Source: Rhea pennata
Taxonomy: Eukaryota > Chordata > Aves > Rheiformes > Rheidae
Direction: 5' to 3'
Length of the DNA stretch: 64,000 bases
Assembly (NCBI RefSeq): GCF_028389875.1
Contig: NC_084667.1
Location: 64,706,570-64,770,569, forward strand
Position numbers and translations under genes: made by a program. The notes below the pieces were generated by a model, which worked only from the letters and a program-made list of their open reading frames with translations, had not been told where the DNA came from and ran no database searches. Shown in pieces: positions 13,701 to 28,700 of this stretch; position 1 is the first letter of the stretch, and the number at the start of each line of letters is the position of its first letter.

Positions 13701-16700
13701 CTACATTCTTAACTTTTCTATAAATGTTGTAAAGTTTGCAAACCATCCTGTCCAGGAAAACAGCTGTAAAAAGCAATGCTTAAACAAGTCTGATGACATT
13801 TTCGCCTAAAAAGATAGCAGTAGTATGACATCAGAATTGTCAATGTCTTAAGTAACTTACCAAAGCTGGATACCAGTCTGCCTTCTCCAAACTGCAAGTC
13901 ACACTCACAACTTTGCCAAGTAATTCATCACTGAGACGCCTTTTATCTTCATCCTCTTCTTCACTACTTTCGTCCTCTTTTTCATCTTCCGTTCTAAATT
14001 ATTAAAACAAACAGTAATTTACATTTTTTTACTGAAAAAAATATTTGAAAGCATATACAGCTTATAAGCAGACCTTTCCCACCATTCTGCAAAACTTCAA
14101 AAACAAAATTAGAATTTCAAGAGCTAAATTTACTTGAAATACACCTAAATACTAACTGCACTTACTCAGCGAGAAGAATTTTGAAGAAATCCTTTCCAAC
14201 TATAAGTACTATTATTTTACAACAGCATCATGTTGAAATTGGAGGCATGAATCAGGATTTGACTGTGCACAGACATGAAACAAAAGGATATAGTCTCTGC
14301 CACAGAAATTTAAAAACATCTTTTTTTTCTACTCTGTGTAGTAGAAAGGTTAAAATTCCTACATTTCCTGACACATTCAGCTTCTATTACATTAGAGAAG
14401 CATAAACATTCTTAAGGCTACTGCAATAAAAAACAAATCAATTTTACAATACAGTTAATATATAAACACTTCTGCATGAATTGCATTACTTAAGTTCATA
14501 ACTTGTCTACACAGCTCACACGACAGACTTCAAGGACACTGCTTAAGCTTTAGCAAGGGACAGTAAAGGAAAGCAACACAGCACTATTAAAACTCACACA
14601 GGAAGAGATGATCTTCTTCCTCTGTTAGATTTCTTCCCAATAACTGGCGTTCCAAAGTGCTCTGGATTGGTTAGTGGCAGCTGGTCAAGTGTCTACATGG
14701 AAAAAAAAAGAAACAAAATTATTTTGCAATTTCTTCCTATCATCAAAGAAACTCTCAGCTTTGAATGCATGTCCATCATCGCTTTACCTCACTTTCTGCA
14801 AAGTGCCTTTCTCCCTTCAAGCATAAAGAAGTTCGTCTCAAGGTCCTTTCATCACCGTCATCAAAAACTAGAATGAAGTCAAGAAAATACATTGACACAA
14901 GAAGATCAGATTCACCTCCTAGGCTGACTAAACAAGCTTATTATTTATCTCACAATTTAGACTGTTGTCTAAAGCACGACTTTCAAGACCTTCATTTAAA
15001 CTTTATTTTGGCACACAAGCAAAATGAAGTTTGGCATTCAAGAGCCAGTCTGAGAACAGTCAAACATTTTCATACAAAGATTCAAGTCAGTGCAGAGCAA
15101 AGCTTTCAGATGCAATAGTTTCCATCTAATTTAATCACACTTCTTATCAATATACTCCACTGCTTCAAATCATAGCTACTGGCTGCATACCAGTTACTGT
15201 TATCTAAATCTTAGGTATTTTTTTAAACCTATCCATTTATTTCTTACTTATGCTGTCTCTTTCTACAAACAACCCCAATAAAAGACCAAAGACAAGAAGT
15301 GGAAAGACTACAAGTGAGATAGTTTTTGCTGAAATATCAACACTGTGCTGCCAAAAGACTAGGAGCACTGGAAGCCTGCAGCTGGAAGTTTAACAGATTG
15401 AGAAAGAATACCCAGTAGACATCCTGTTCTCTTAAACTTCACACATAAATCAGTGGAAAGTTCTATCAATTTACAAGATACAGCTGAAGTAGCCGAGGAC
15501 GTGGTGAGGTTGTTATAAGTTTTGCTTGTAGAACATCTACTATTTAGTCAGTTTAAATACCATTTTTTCATGAAAAAAATCTTAAAGGGAAGGAGGGGAA
15601 AGTTATTTTTTCCCCTGAAGTTTATTTTAAAGAATATAAATGATTCAGCATCTACAAATCAGCACATATATTCCTTTTAATTGAAATAAGTAAGTCATTG
15701 AGAGAGTTTGTATCTTAAAGAACTCTTATTTTGGCAATCTGTGTTTTACTTTCCCAGGTTCTGGTGCGTATCCCACTATCTGAGCCATGTGAACAGGCCT
15801 TTTGAGACCAGGTGGCTGCAGTCTGGCATTCCAGTCAGGTAAAAGTTTATTTGTTTGGGTCAAAGTGCAGAATACTATGCACTTGTCTATACTTCAACTA
15901 TTTGAAACTTGGTTTCTCCAGCAATGAAATCTTGTATGGTGTCAGCAAAAACAGTTTGCTTACATAAGTATATATTTTGTTTTCGTCAACCACAACCAAA
16001 TAGAAACGTGACATTCTCACGATCTTAAATTAAAACTACAGACTGCAATAAGAACTATACAAACTATACAAAGATACAAATACAAACTTTATTAAGCTTG
16101 ATAAGATAAGCTTTAAGGTTTTCACATCTTTAGACCAGAGATACTTCTGTGACGGATTCTTCTATGGAATTATCTTAATGGCTTAGGTCATAATACTTGA
16201 ACATACAAAACTACTAACTTTTCTCTTTCCAAAAGCCTAATAGTTTTAGAACAACAGGTAGCTATATAACTAACTAGCCATACTAGCTAATCTTTTCAAA
16301 ATCTTTAAAATATAAAAAACAGCAAAACCAGTCAACTTTAACTCAGAGTCACTAATACTATTCTCAAAATCCTCTATCTTTTTAGTGTTATACCTTGCAC
16401 TGATAGGGAAAGCAAAGTATGAAATCTTCCCCTCGCCACTACTAATTCAGTATTGGTACCTGTTAATTAGCAAAGTGCAAGGGCCACAGGTCTCAAAATA
16501 GTTCTGAAGTAGTGTTATAGATTCACATTAATAAAAATAAAAAAAGAAGTGCCATCCTCTTTGAAGTTTGAGTTTTATTACACACTTTGAATGTATTACT
16601 CATCAATTCTCTGTATATACTTTTATAAGAAGACTTTATCAGCATATTTTCAAGTTTTCTTTTTAATTGTTTTGAGGACCTCACAATAGTTGCCAATTCT

Positions 16701-19700
16701 CATTGCTTTAAAGAGGTTTGAAGGCAGATTACTATCATTCTCCTTCTGAACACATTCAGTACTAAAGTCAAAATAGAGAATTTACAGAAGTAACTATTTC
16801 TGGAGCAAAAAAAAATGGAGATGAGCAACAAGCAGCTATTGAAAACAGCAAACAGAATTCTGACACTTGACAGCAAGGAAATTAGTCTCGTGTATCTCCA
16901 GTTTTGAAGTTCTATCTATTTAATAAAAATTAGCACAGGAGTAGAGAAAATCAGGCAAATCACTCATAAACCAGAATAATTTTCAAATCAAGCCAGCTGG
17001 CAAAAGGCCACCATATCATACTGCAGGCCATAGAAAATGCTAAAAAGGTTTATACTCCTGTAACACCAACCTCCCCTCTCCCTGAACATTTACATCTTAT
17101 ACTGTCTCACCAAACTTTCATTTTTCTTAAACATGTAATATTTTATTCTTTAAAGATGATAAAGACTGTACAAATTCTGAGTGCTTATCAAAATACATTG
17201 GTAAAATACATTAAACAATTTAAACTAGGACACATATGGAAATTACGAAAATTAAGAAATGGTGAGGTATTCTGCCTTCCCCAAATTAAGTAAGCATGTA
17301 AGTTAACTTAAAACTTTAGAAAGCCATATCATTAGATATTCCCAACCAGTGTAAGACAAAAAGACTGTTATCAGAAGTATCAGCTTTATAAATTTATATT
17401 TCACTTTCATGGGCAAAAGAGCAAAGTTCCCTTCTCCTCCTCTTGGAAGGAAGAATCAATAATGCATCACAGAGCTAAGTTTTCTTAATCACTCCTCCAA
17501 CCCAGAGATACTCACACTTTCCGAGCATGACAGTCATGCTTGCAGTCATATTCCCAGTTTTGTACTTGAATGAAGACAAAGTTACCATGTGTCTCAAAAG
17601 CAGCTCTTTTTTTCCAAGCTTCTTCCTGCCATTTCTCTCTGCTTTCTTTAGCAGCAGCTACAGTACTAGCCTGTCCTAGGACAGCTGCCTGTTCCTTTCC
17701 ATAGAGGGGAAAAAGTGCTAGGCCATCCTGCCTTTTACAAAACTGGAACAGGTGGAGCTCAAAAAACAAAGACACTCTTTCTCAAAGAATAAAATGTTTT
17801 CTCTTCCTTCCTTTTATACAAGAGGCATTTAACGCAACTTCAGGAAGGGAAGGTGGAGAAACACAAATTTTTAGACTGCAATTACCCTGAACTGCAGCAG
17901 GCCAAGCAATTGGCATAACTTATAGTGTAGAAAAACGTCCCTGTTCAACAGCCACGTGAGAGTCTCTGGTCTGGAGCAAAGGGAATGTGTGGCAGAGTGT
18001 AAGAATGTGTGTTCCCTTCAAAGTAATCAAGTCCGATAAGCTCTACTTCACCTTGACAGTTTTCTTCCAGGACAGAGGTTTCTCTTCCCCCTCTCATCCT
18101 TCATTCTGGTTAAAAGAGTGGATAGTGTCAAGGCATTCAATCACTGAGATTTTCATATATGTATATGTAAATAAATACATATACAAACACACGCAAGTGA
18201 CAGAATTAGAAAATTTTCATCAGGCCTGCCTTATTTTTGCATGTAGTTGTTCCTACAGACATCACCTACTCAGTTTAGAAAATTACAACAATACTTTAAA
18301 AACAAAAATTAAATGTAGTTACATAGACAGAAATACCATAGCATTCTCATTATTTAAAAATGTTTTGGCTTTTGTAAACTATTAACATAAAAGTAACAGG
18401 AGGGAGGGGGATCTTGATGACAACTATAAGGGAAAGAGGTAGAAGAAAGAGAGGGCACCCTTATTTTTGATCTTTTGATGTCACGCTTAATTGCTTCAAG
18501 GGTAAAATGAAATTCTATTTGACTGTTTAAGAGTTTCTAGATACCCAAGAAATTGTCTGCCCACTCTACAAAGATTTAGTTTGTCGACGAGTGCAATGGC
18601 ACCTGCAACTGACACTACAACTAAACGATTCAGACGAAGACAACATCTCTGCAGAACAATGTACATAACACAAGCATAAAGAGAAAAATGTCTTTAGTTA
18701 CAGGAGCAATCACTTTATAAAATGTCAATAGAGAAAGCCTAGGACTGTTTTTCCATGCAAAATATCTTTTTGAATTATTAAAGTGTGCCAAATAAGAACA
18801 CTCTCAGATTAATCACAAAGCATGAAGTATTTTGTAACTGCAGCTACTTTAAACTTCTAGCAAATAAACTTGTTTGTGCCTTATTGAAAAGGCTAATTAG
18901 AAGGATGCATCGATATTTTCAGTACCTTTAAAATTAAAGTACATTTTTTAAAAATCAAATAGACCTTGTGGGTTTTCATCTGTTAAGAAAAATCTACCTC
19001 AAAAAAAAAAATGCTGTTCATATTACTGCCATCCTATGCATGACTTTTTGATACAGGTCCTAAGAGATTTAGGAGAGTGTCTTTACAAGGTACCTTCTCA
19101 TATATTAAGGATTTCATAAATATAAGCAGTAGGACAGACTGCAGTGTGGGGGCAAGGGTTAAGCTACGCAATATTTTGATGTTATGATAGTAGCCATAAC
19201 AGAAGAATTTAATACACTGTTAGAATATGCTACAAGTTCATTCTTATTTTTAATCACATATTAATTCTAGTTAAAATGCTTAACACTACCAAGAGAGAAA
19301 TTAAAATCTGTTAAATTAATGTTGAACAACTTAATTGCTTTATCATTTTTTAAAATAAGTTAACATTACAAGTCCAAAATTTCTGATAGCAGAAATGCTA
19401 GGGATTATATTCCACTACACGTTCAGTAAAAACAGTGGTGTTAAGAAGGGAAGGAAACAGGGACATGAGTGAAATATCTTCCTACATACCCACAACATAG
19501 TTGTTCAAAGAAGAGTTTGTAGTGCCACAGTGTTTATCTTAAAAGAGGAACTTCCAACCCTGTCCTTCCAAAGAAACAAATACAAAAAAGCAGAAGCCCT
19601 GTTAAGTACCACCATTGCCTAATCTTAAAAAGTGGGCAGATACTTGTTGCAGAGATACAGTAAACCAGCTGACTACTTCAGAAAATACTTCTGGAAAGAG

Positions 19701-22700
19701 AAGGATACATACTAGCCAGGGACTTAAATCTACCAGTTAAAAGTCAATATAACAAAGTAGGAATTACGAGAAGAGCAACGTTTATGCTGACCGTAGGCCT
19801 TTCTTCTGATGCAAGCTGCTTAATGAAGAACACTGACAGGAGGAAAAGGACAACTAAGCAGCACAAGCCAGAACAGTCTCCACTATAGTGTCATGATCAC
19901 TTGTTCTAGTCCTGCTCCCAAGAAGGGAAGTTCTATATAGATCATATTTAAATAGTAGAAGTAAAATGAAAATCTTCAAACTTTCACTGCATCCCAACCT
20001 TGTCAATAATAACAGGAAAGAAACAGAACTGAAATGTTTTGTTTGTGGAAACTTAGGAAAGCCAAAACTACAATAGAGAAACAAAACTTTCCAGTGGGAA
20101 CCAATGCAATACTTACGAAAAGCCAGAAACAAAATTCTCTCTGGTTAGAAGTTGAGTACATCAAAAATGAACTAAACCATGCAACTTTCAACTCACTATT
20201 GATGAACAAGCATCTTCCATGCCTTGGCTATATGAGGTCTGTGTACACTATTTAAGTGCTAACAAAAATAATCCTGATCCTTCCTCACAAAAACACTGTC
20301 TCAACATCAGCTTTCATTTACTTATACAAGAGATTTCAAAAAGTAAATTAATAAAAATCTATTTTTCAGTAAATGTGCAAAAAGTCACTACAAAATACTG
20401 CAAATTAATTTATTAGCTACAACCTGTTGATAAATATTCCTATGGTTAAAAAAAGGAGGGGAGGGACATAGCAGGACACTAGTGAAAACACCCTCGTAAT
20501 AGTTACAATATTACTTATTCACACAGCAGTCAGCCTTACCAGAGCAAGGCAGTCCTGTAGGAGACATATAAATAGGGAAGAATGATCCTCAGGGCTGCAC
20601 CTGCTCGCTAACTTCAACAAGTCATGTTGCTGCTATTGCACAAAAAAGGACTCTATACTGCGCACCAAATAAACATTTTTACCTTGTTCCCCCCCCATTC
20701 AAAAACTTTTCAAGCAATGAAAGTACATACGAACAAGTAAAAAACCTGCTCCATGTCATCATGCACACCTATTTTCAGTAGTTGCCTGACAAAGTAGTAA
20801 TTTGTGAGCTATCAGAGACACTAAGACTGCATGAATTTGCACATCTATGAGTATGTGTGTGCAGTCTTTGTAGGTTTTTTTCCCCCAACTGTGGGAGCAA
20901 TAGAGAAAGTCTAAGAGCCATGCAATACTTGTTGAATGATGTTGTAGAGAAGGACTGCACTCATTATCAATTCATCCTGGTGACAGGGCTTAAAAGCAAG
21001 ATGCTGCAGTGTATCATGCTGCTATAGAGGCTATAAAATTCAGTGATTTTTAAATTATTTTAAGTAAGTTCCAGTTCATCCATAGAAGTGCATATGAACC
21101 ATCACTGAAAACACCAAAATGTGAACTTGGAGACTACACATCAAGTAGACCATCACCTTACAAACAAAAACAGATGTTATAGTAATCATACTATTGTTAT
21201 ATATAAAGAAATTAGAGGAAAAAACCTCTACCTCTACGCTCTTCACAAAAGTACTTTCCAGGCAGTGTTGTTTGTATACAATTACTTTTTTACATGCAGG
21301 TCACATTGTAACAAAAATGTCACCAAAAGGTGACAAGTAACAAGGTTCGGTTTATGTACTTTTTTCCCATCAAATCTGCTCCTCTTATCTGCATGCTGCC
21401 TAATCAGTCCTAAGTGCAAGATGTGGTGCTCTTGTTTTTCTTTTTTTTTTAGGTTGTCCAGAAAGCAACCAGCACAGGTATTGTAGAGTTACGTTGTGTG
21501 CCACAGACACACTCAGACTATGATATGCCCTCTGGAAAGATTTCAGAGGAATACAGAGCTTCCTGAGGATCCATCCAAACAACATTTTGAAGACAAAAAG
21601 GTTGCATTTGTGGTGGATTAGGGAGATGTACAGCACCAGCTAAGTGGGGATGTTTGGACAGCTCCCCTGCAACACTTGTGGTTTAGGATTCCTGGATGAC
21701 ACATACACAGAGCCGGAAGATGAAGTGATTTTTCTGGGATGTTGAACTCAACAGGATGCTGTGAAGAAGAACTGGTCAAACCAGTCACACAAACAAGACT
21801 AGTGCCTTGTACATACTGCAACAAGTGCGCTGTAGAAATTATAAAAACAACCCCCCCACACACCTCTGGCATTGATGAAATCAACCGACCGTGGTGGCAC
21901 TAATAACTTATCACTCCTCAAACAGGATTAAGACATGCTAAGAGCTTGGAAGTGTAGTGGAACTAGGACTAAGTCATTTTTTTCCTGTTAACACAGGTAT
22001 CCTACACAGCCTCAAAAGAGGCAAATAACTTTTAAACTAGGGAAATGTGACTATAAGTAACCTCTGTTCGCAATCCTGCTCCTAGAATTCCTGCGACATT
22101 ACTGTTGCTTCATTTTCTGATAATCATTCTCAAAATCGTGAATTGGAATTTCCAAAACCCATGCAACATGGAGGAGGACTGGAACCAAGTATTTACTATC
22201 TTTTATTCCTGTCACCTTCCCTCCTAAACATGATACCTCAGAGTGATGCAACTGGTGGCTTAGACCGTACCTCAGCTGCAGAGCAGCTTTACTGGACCAC
22301 CCAAAACTTCACTTGCCCAAGGACAAGTAGTCAGGTATCAAACCCCTCCCAGCACACTTGCTCAGACAACAGCATTCCCAGCAAACTGCCACAGTGACCA
22401 CATGAGAGGGGACAGTTTCCCCTGTGAGTCTGGACAGCAGCACAGGCAGAGGCACGAAGCTCACAGATGCCTCAAAAGCGGTTGATACTATAGACTGGTC
22501 AATAGTATAGACAAAGCTGGACCACGCTGGTGTACAACACCATACTACAGCCAAAAAGTAAAACTCTGTGTATTAGCTTTACAGAGTTGTAAAGAATGAC
22601 AGAGATAAAATCTTTATTATTTATATTGAAATATCTTGCCCTATTAAGATAGTTTTGAGAGAAGAAAGACATGTTTGTTCTTACACAAACTGTTCCCCTG

Positions 22701-25700
22701 CCACATTTCCCATTCACTTCAGAGGGCAGGAGGCTTAATGGTGGGAGGTGGTTGTCCCTTTTTTTTTTTCCTCTAGTTGTAGATACTGCTAAATTATATA
22801 CATTACATACATTCAGTGAGAGATCTAGGCACACACAGACCTGAGTTTTGTCAAAAGAAAGATGACATTGTTCCGTTTTGATGGGGCAATAAAAAGACCC
22901 ATTTAACAGCACCTGCTGAGATGCTTGCTCAACTGAAATACTGCCTCTCACTTTTACACAGACACTACACTGCTTTTACTTCTTTGAAGAAGTGACACCA
23001 AAGTATTTCCTTAAAGGCCATACACCTAAGGAGCTCTGTTTTCTGGCTTGCCAAAATTCCATCAATGCTCACGGGTTCCAGAAGAGATGAAAGAAGGAAA
23101 ACAATTAAGAGGCAGCACACGAAGAATTTATTAAATTTTTAATGAAAGAAAACCCACTCAGTTCTGCTTCTGAAGTTATAAATTCAATATGCTATTTACT
23201 GAAAAAAGTCTAAATACTAGAAATAAAAAACCCTCAATAAAAACAGAGGGTATACAGAAGTATTACACTGAACTCTATAAACAAGAAATAATCTTTCATA
23301 GTTGGGCAATATTTTTAACATAGCTACTAGCTCATTTCTATAAAATTGAGATACCTGTTACAAAGAAATGATTTTTTTATATCTTTTTAAACATTCAAAG
23401 CTAGTTTTAAACTCTGTCATTCTCATCTCAATTTTGCCTTCACAGTCATTTTATCACAGATATGAAACTATGCATATTGTTAGGTGCTGTTCAGAACTTT
23501 TTTAGTCATTCCAGAGGTTATTTCAGTATTCACCTGCAGCATTTTACAAGTTCATGGAGACTCTTGTGGATGATACCCTAAGCAAGCCATAATTCAAACA
23601 CGGCTCAGCTGAAAACAAAATCTGACAAGACTACTTTGATACTATGTAATTACCACCTAGCAATATATTCAGCACTTCAAAAACATTGATGTGGCTCCAC
23701 AAAATGAACTTACATTCATTTAAAAAAAAACTTTTAAAACTTAATTATATAAAATCCATTTGACCCTTTTATTATCTAAAGAATCTAAACTGCTTTTCCT
23801 TTCATCCCACCTGTTTCAGCTGAGTAGATGAGAGGACTGAATTGTGCAATGGTGCTTTCCAGACATTGTTAAAAGTTTCATTCCAAACAGCTTTTGTTTC
23901 TTCACTTACTTACATGTTTAGAGAGATGAATTTCAAAGGCATTTCCAAATCACAGCTGAAAATTCCAGTATGACTAAAGGTCTAGAGTGCTACCACTATT
24001 AGGTAAAACTAGGCAAGGGAATGATTCCATGGCACCAAAAAAATAAATAAAATCTTATTTATTTTGAGCAGAGCAATACCACTTGTAGTTGGGAGGTCTA
24101 CTGTTAAAACAGACTGAACTGATCATCACTGTGTCTCTGTCATTATGTTGGCAGCAAAGAAGTATACTGCAGCAAATTAAAGGTAGAGTTTGTACTGGTT
24201 CACTTTACTGAACAAGAAGTTATTTCAAGAGAACTTTCTCCTGTAAGTACCTATCTGCAATAGACAGTCTGATTTGCAAAAGTAAACATCATTATTTCTT
24301 ATTAGACATGGGTCATGTGTGGGGTTTGGTTTGGTGGGTTTTTCAGATTTTTGTAGTTAATGTTTTGATTTTTTTATTTTAATGTATAATTGGTTTCCCT
24401 ATTACTGGTCTGCTTTTAGATCACTGAAAATGAGATGTTACATAAAATAGAAAATAAATTGTACAAAAAAAACACAAGAAAAATATTGAAATGTGAGCTT
24501 TCCCTTGTGTTCTCCAACTCAAGCCTGACAATGTTCGGAAATATATGTTAGAAATGAGAGGGCTGTATAATTGTCAACTCCTTAGCCTTGACTGAGTCAG
24601 TCAATAAGACTGCCAAGTAGCATGGCCCACTCTCTACCAGAAAGAAACCAATTCAATTGTGCTCACCTGACAGCAGCACCTATTTCTACTCAAAACTTCC
24701 TACAAAAAAACAACGGGAGCAGCAAACTAAAACATATGGCTTCTCACTTTCCATACCTCAATCTTCTTGTACTCAAGTTAGTGTGTTTCCTCAATTTAAA
24801 AGTTAAAATAACCATTTTATTAAGATATAAAATTCATAATCTTCTTATTTTGGTTAATACATTACCTTTACTCCTCTAACTGCAACTCGTATTACTTATA
24901 ACAGTTTTATTCTATAGTCAGAGATATACGTAACTGTAGGTGCTATATTACAGATAAAACTTCCCCCTACAAGTTCCAATTTTTTTCAAAATCTTAGTAC
25001 TCCTCAGACTTGCATGTAAGTAACTAGTTGAGTTTAATTTTTACCACAGGAAAACATGGGTTTACTTTCTCCATTCTACTTGGCAAAGATATTTCTTTGG
25101 GGAAAAAAAAAAGTTTAATAATAATAAACTAAACCATTGGTTGGTTTCTCTGAGAAATGGCAATTTTATAAATGTATAAAGAAAGTAAAAATCATGATAG
25201 GCATAATCTGTTATTTTGGAGTGCTTAACAACTTGTTCTAGTGGATTTGTGTTTGCATTTAACAAGGCCAATATCGTATATTTACAGTCCAAGTTATCTG
25301 ACTATTAAGTACAGATTTTTGACATAAGTACAGTGCTCAAAGGCAAAACAAACAAACAAAAAAACCCAACCCCCAAAACCACCATTCCTCCTAACTTCAA
25401 AACCAAAAAAAAAAACCCAAGTTATTTAAAGTTTACCTGCCAAATGTAAAAGCACAAAGAGACTTGTACACTTTATCAATTAAGAGTTTAAAGCTTTTTT
25501 TTCTTTCTTTTTTTTTTAATGTAGGGTTAGTTTACTGGTATAAATCTTCTGATCCAGATTCAAACAAAAAGTATTAGCCAATGCTATTTCAAAACTAAAA
25601 TTAGAAAGTGTTTTAAAACGGAGATGGTAATTCACTAACCATAAATTAATGCAAGACAGTATTTCTTATTTCTCCCATATTAAAATGGTGAATCTCTACA

Positions 25701-28700
25701 TCAGTAAAAAACAAAGTTGAAAGTCCAGTGTTTTTCATCAAGTATGTCATAAATCTACTTGATTTAATAATCAATGATTGATTTAATGTTGTCTTCTGCA
25801 CTCCAAATTCATCCGGTCTTTCCCTCCAATCTTACACACACTACAACTGCACAGCTACTCTAGAACATTACAGCAATGTTATGCTCCTGAAGGAAACTGC
25901 AAAGATCAGTGAACTTTGTCTATTGATAAGTCAACTGGCTCACGTTTAAAACATGCAATGATAATAACCACATAGCAATAAATCCTTCTATATTAGTTGC
26001 AGTAAGAGCCCTATCTTGATCTCACCAAAGAAATCATAAGCTAACCTATTACAATGGAAAAGGACAAAACAAGTTGGACTACTGAAAAAGATTAAAGTAA
26101 TTGACACTTCACGCGATGCAGAACTCAACAGAATCCTGAAGAGTATGATGTAATGTGGAATACATTCAGCATACAAGGCAGCCAATAAAAAGCAACAAAT
26201 AACAATTAAAATTTACAAGTATCAATGTCAAAAGCAATGCAGAAGAGTAGCATGTATAGGTCATTTAAGAGGAGCATGTTCCCTCTGCACCACTCTTTGT
26301 GAATATAATCATCCGCTGCTGTAAAGGAGCTCTGCAAAAAGATGGGTGCTTGCAAAGCTACTCGATTCAAATACTGTTTCCTTACTGGGCCATCTAGTAT
26401 TACTTGAGGGTTGCTCATTTTCACTGCCATCTCTAAAGCTGTGTCAGAAAGATGCAGAGATCAAAATAGGCAGTTTTTATTATTCAAAATATTCAAAATT
26501 TATCTTGCAGTGAATTCTTGTTCAAAATGGAAATTTCAGTGAACCTGGATTCTATGATTTCTATTTCAGTAACTGAAAAGAGCATGAGTTCTCCGAACAA
26601 GAAGTAAAACAGTTTTCTATTTCACTTTAGCTAATCTTCACTTGAAAATGATTTTAAAACCAATAGTTACTTTTAAGTTATAAAAGAATGTCCTCTCTTT
26701 TTTAAAAAAAATGGTAGATTGTGCCATTTAAAAAAAAATAATTAAAAAGTCCTTTCTCTTATTGCTTCATACAAAACATGACCCTCAACTCTTTACACTA
26801 AACAGAGAAATGTTTCACAATGCAAAGAAGCTATTGACACTATAGATGTTATTCTTGTGTATAACAGATCATATAAAGCGAAAGAATGCTTGCATCTCAG
26901 TCATTCATTATATGTCAGGAGTTTTCAGCTAGAAGTGCAATTTTAAAGTTTGTATCTTTTAAAGTCAGGAAATAAGTTTTTGAATTCCAGTGACTGAAAC
27001 CAGCATCAGTATATATATACCGCACCAAATAAAACTTGATTGCTCAGTCCTGCAATTAAATTTCCAACAGCCTCCCTGAACATGAAGTAATTATCCTGAA
27101 ATTTGAATGCAAAAATAAACAAGACCTGGAACATTTCAAAAAAAAAATATCCTCCAAAATCAGTCTCTGATCTTAAAATATAAGATATAATTATCTTACA
27201 CTATTACCTATAATCAGAAATATATTGTTCAAGAGATGATGAGTGAAAGCACGTGGCTACTCACCTACAGTATACCAACTAGCATCTGTCAACTTGCTGA
27301 TAACAGCTTCTTGAAAGGATCCATCAGGCATTTTGGTTTCAACCATTGCACCAACCTGCAAAGGGGAGTATCTTGAGATTATATTTAATCCCAAATTCAT
27401 ATAATGGAGGAAACACAGATATATGCACTAATTCCTCTAGCAGGCTAGATATTTTTAGGATTCATTTTAGCTAAATTGCTTTGTGAAATTCAGACATCAG
27501 TTATATAGCTTGTTAGAACAAAGGTCTTTAAACATATGTTAGCTGAACTCTGAGTAGACAGTAAAGTAGTCAGGATCTCAGAATATTTAATTTCTGCAGG
27601 ACTTATAACAAGAAAAATAGAAAGCTAATTTGAAATAAATATTCAAATATTCTGTCAAAGTAACTATTACTTTATTGTTGAGTGTATGCAGCTTATACTA
27701 TTCCTGGTATTTTTCAACACTACAAAATTTGCTCTGAATTCAAATGTTTTTATTCAGTGTTGTACTATCAGATAGACCAAAGTTTCAGTAACAGGCTACA
27801 ACATACACTGGTGATCTTGCAGTAATTACAAAGGAAAAGACAGACAAAACAAGATGTTCTCCACTAAACAGCTGAATTTGCAGTCAGTGTTTTATAATGC
27901 AGCTACCTGTTTCAACCTGGTACCTGCACACGAACACTGCATATTATAAATATGCAAATTTGTATTTGATAGGAAGTATATTAACTGGTATTAAAATGCA
28001 ATTATAGCAATCATGTTTAGCATTGTCTAACAGGCTTGAGTTTTACTTCTCATAAAATCAAGTTTTCCATTACTTATGAGAAGTTAGAGAAAGCACTGTG
28101 TGTATGCTATTTACATATAAATTATACCACATGGAAAAGTGGAAAGAGCCTATAGAAATCACAGAAGTTCAGACTGATTCTGAGTAATCTTATCTAAAGC
28201 AACAGGTCACCTGTTGATTTAAATTCTGTACAAGATGTACCCATATAAACAGTGCTCAAAAATCAGAATACTACAATTTATTGGACTAAGGGAAAAAAAG
28301 ACATGCAATATACATACTCTTAGAGGTCCTTTCACTTGGTCATCTTGCACCAACTGAGCTGAGTTATCCCCCTTCAGGACGACCTGGAAAGATATTCATT
28401 AACACAATTATACATATCTTATTTTTAACAGCATACGAAAAGTATATGAAACAACCTTCATGTCAACGATGTGGAAAATGAAACCTTCATCAATCAGGCA
28501 TCAGCCAACACAAAGAAAAGAACACACATTTTTGTGTCAAAATTGAACCTCAGAATTTCATCAATCTAGGACGTGTCTGGAATCAGGTTGCCAGACTAGA
28601 AGCCTAAAAAGGCTTTTTATCTCTATCTATACTAATTTCAATACTTTATTAACAACACATTGTTTGAAGTTCTTTGTTCAGTACAGAACTGCAAAATATA

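Noticed and set aside
17512-17775. 87-codon minus-strand ORF with a Glu/Lys-rich middle
   Set aside because: I first considered an extra ARID4A exon, but exons 5 and 6 join perfectly without it, and no flanking splice sites fit.
22499-22951. 150-codon minus-strand ORF in ARID4A intron 5
   Set aside because: No recognisable similarity, no splice context, and erratic composition; likely chance in a long intron.
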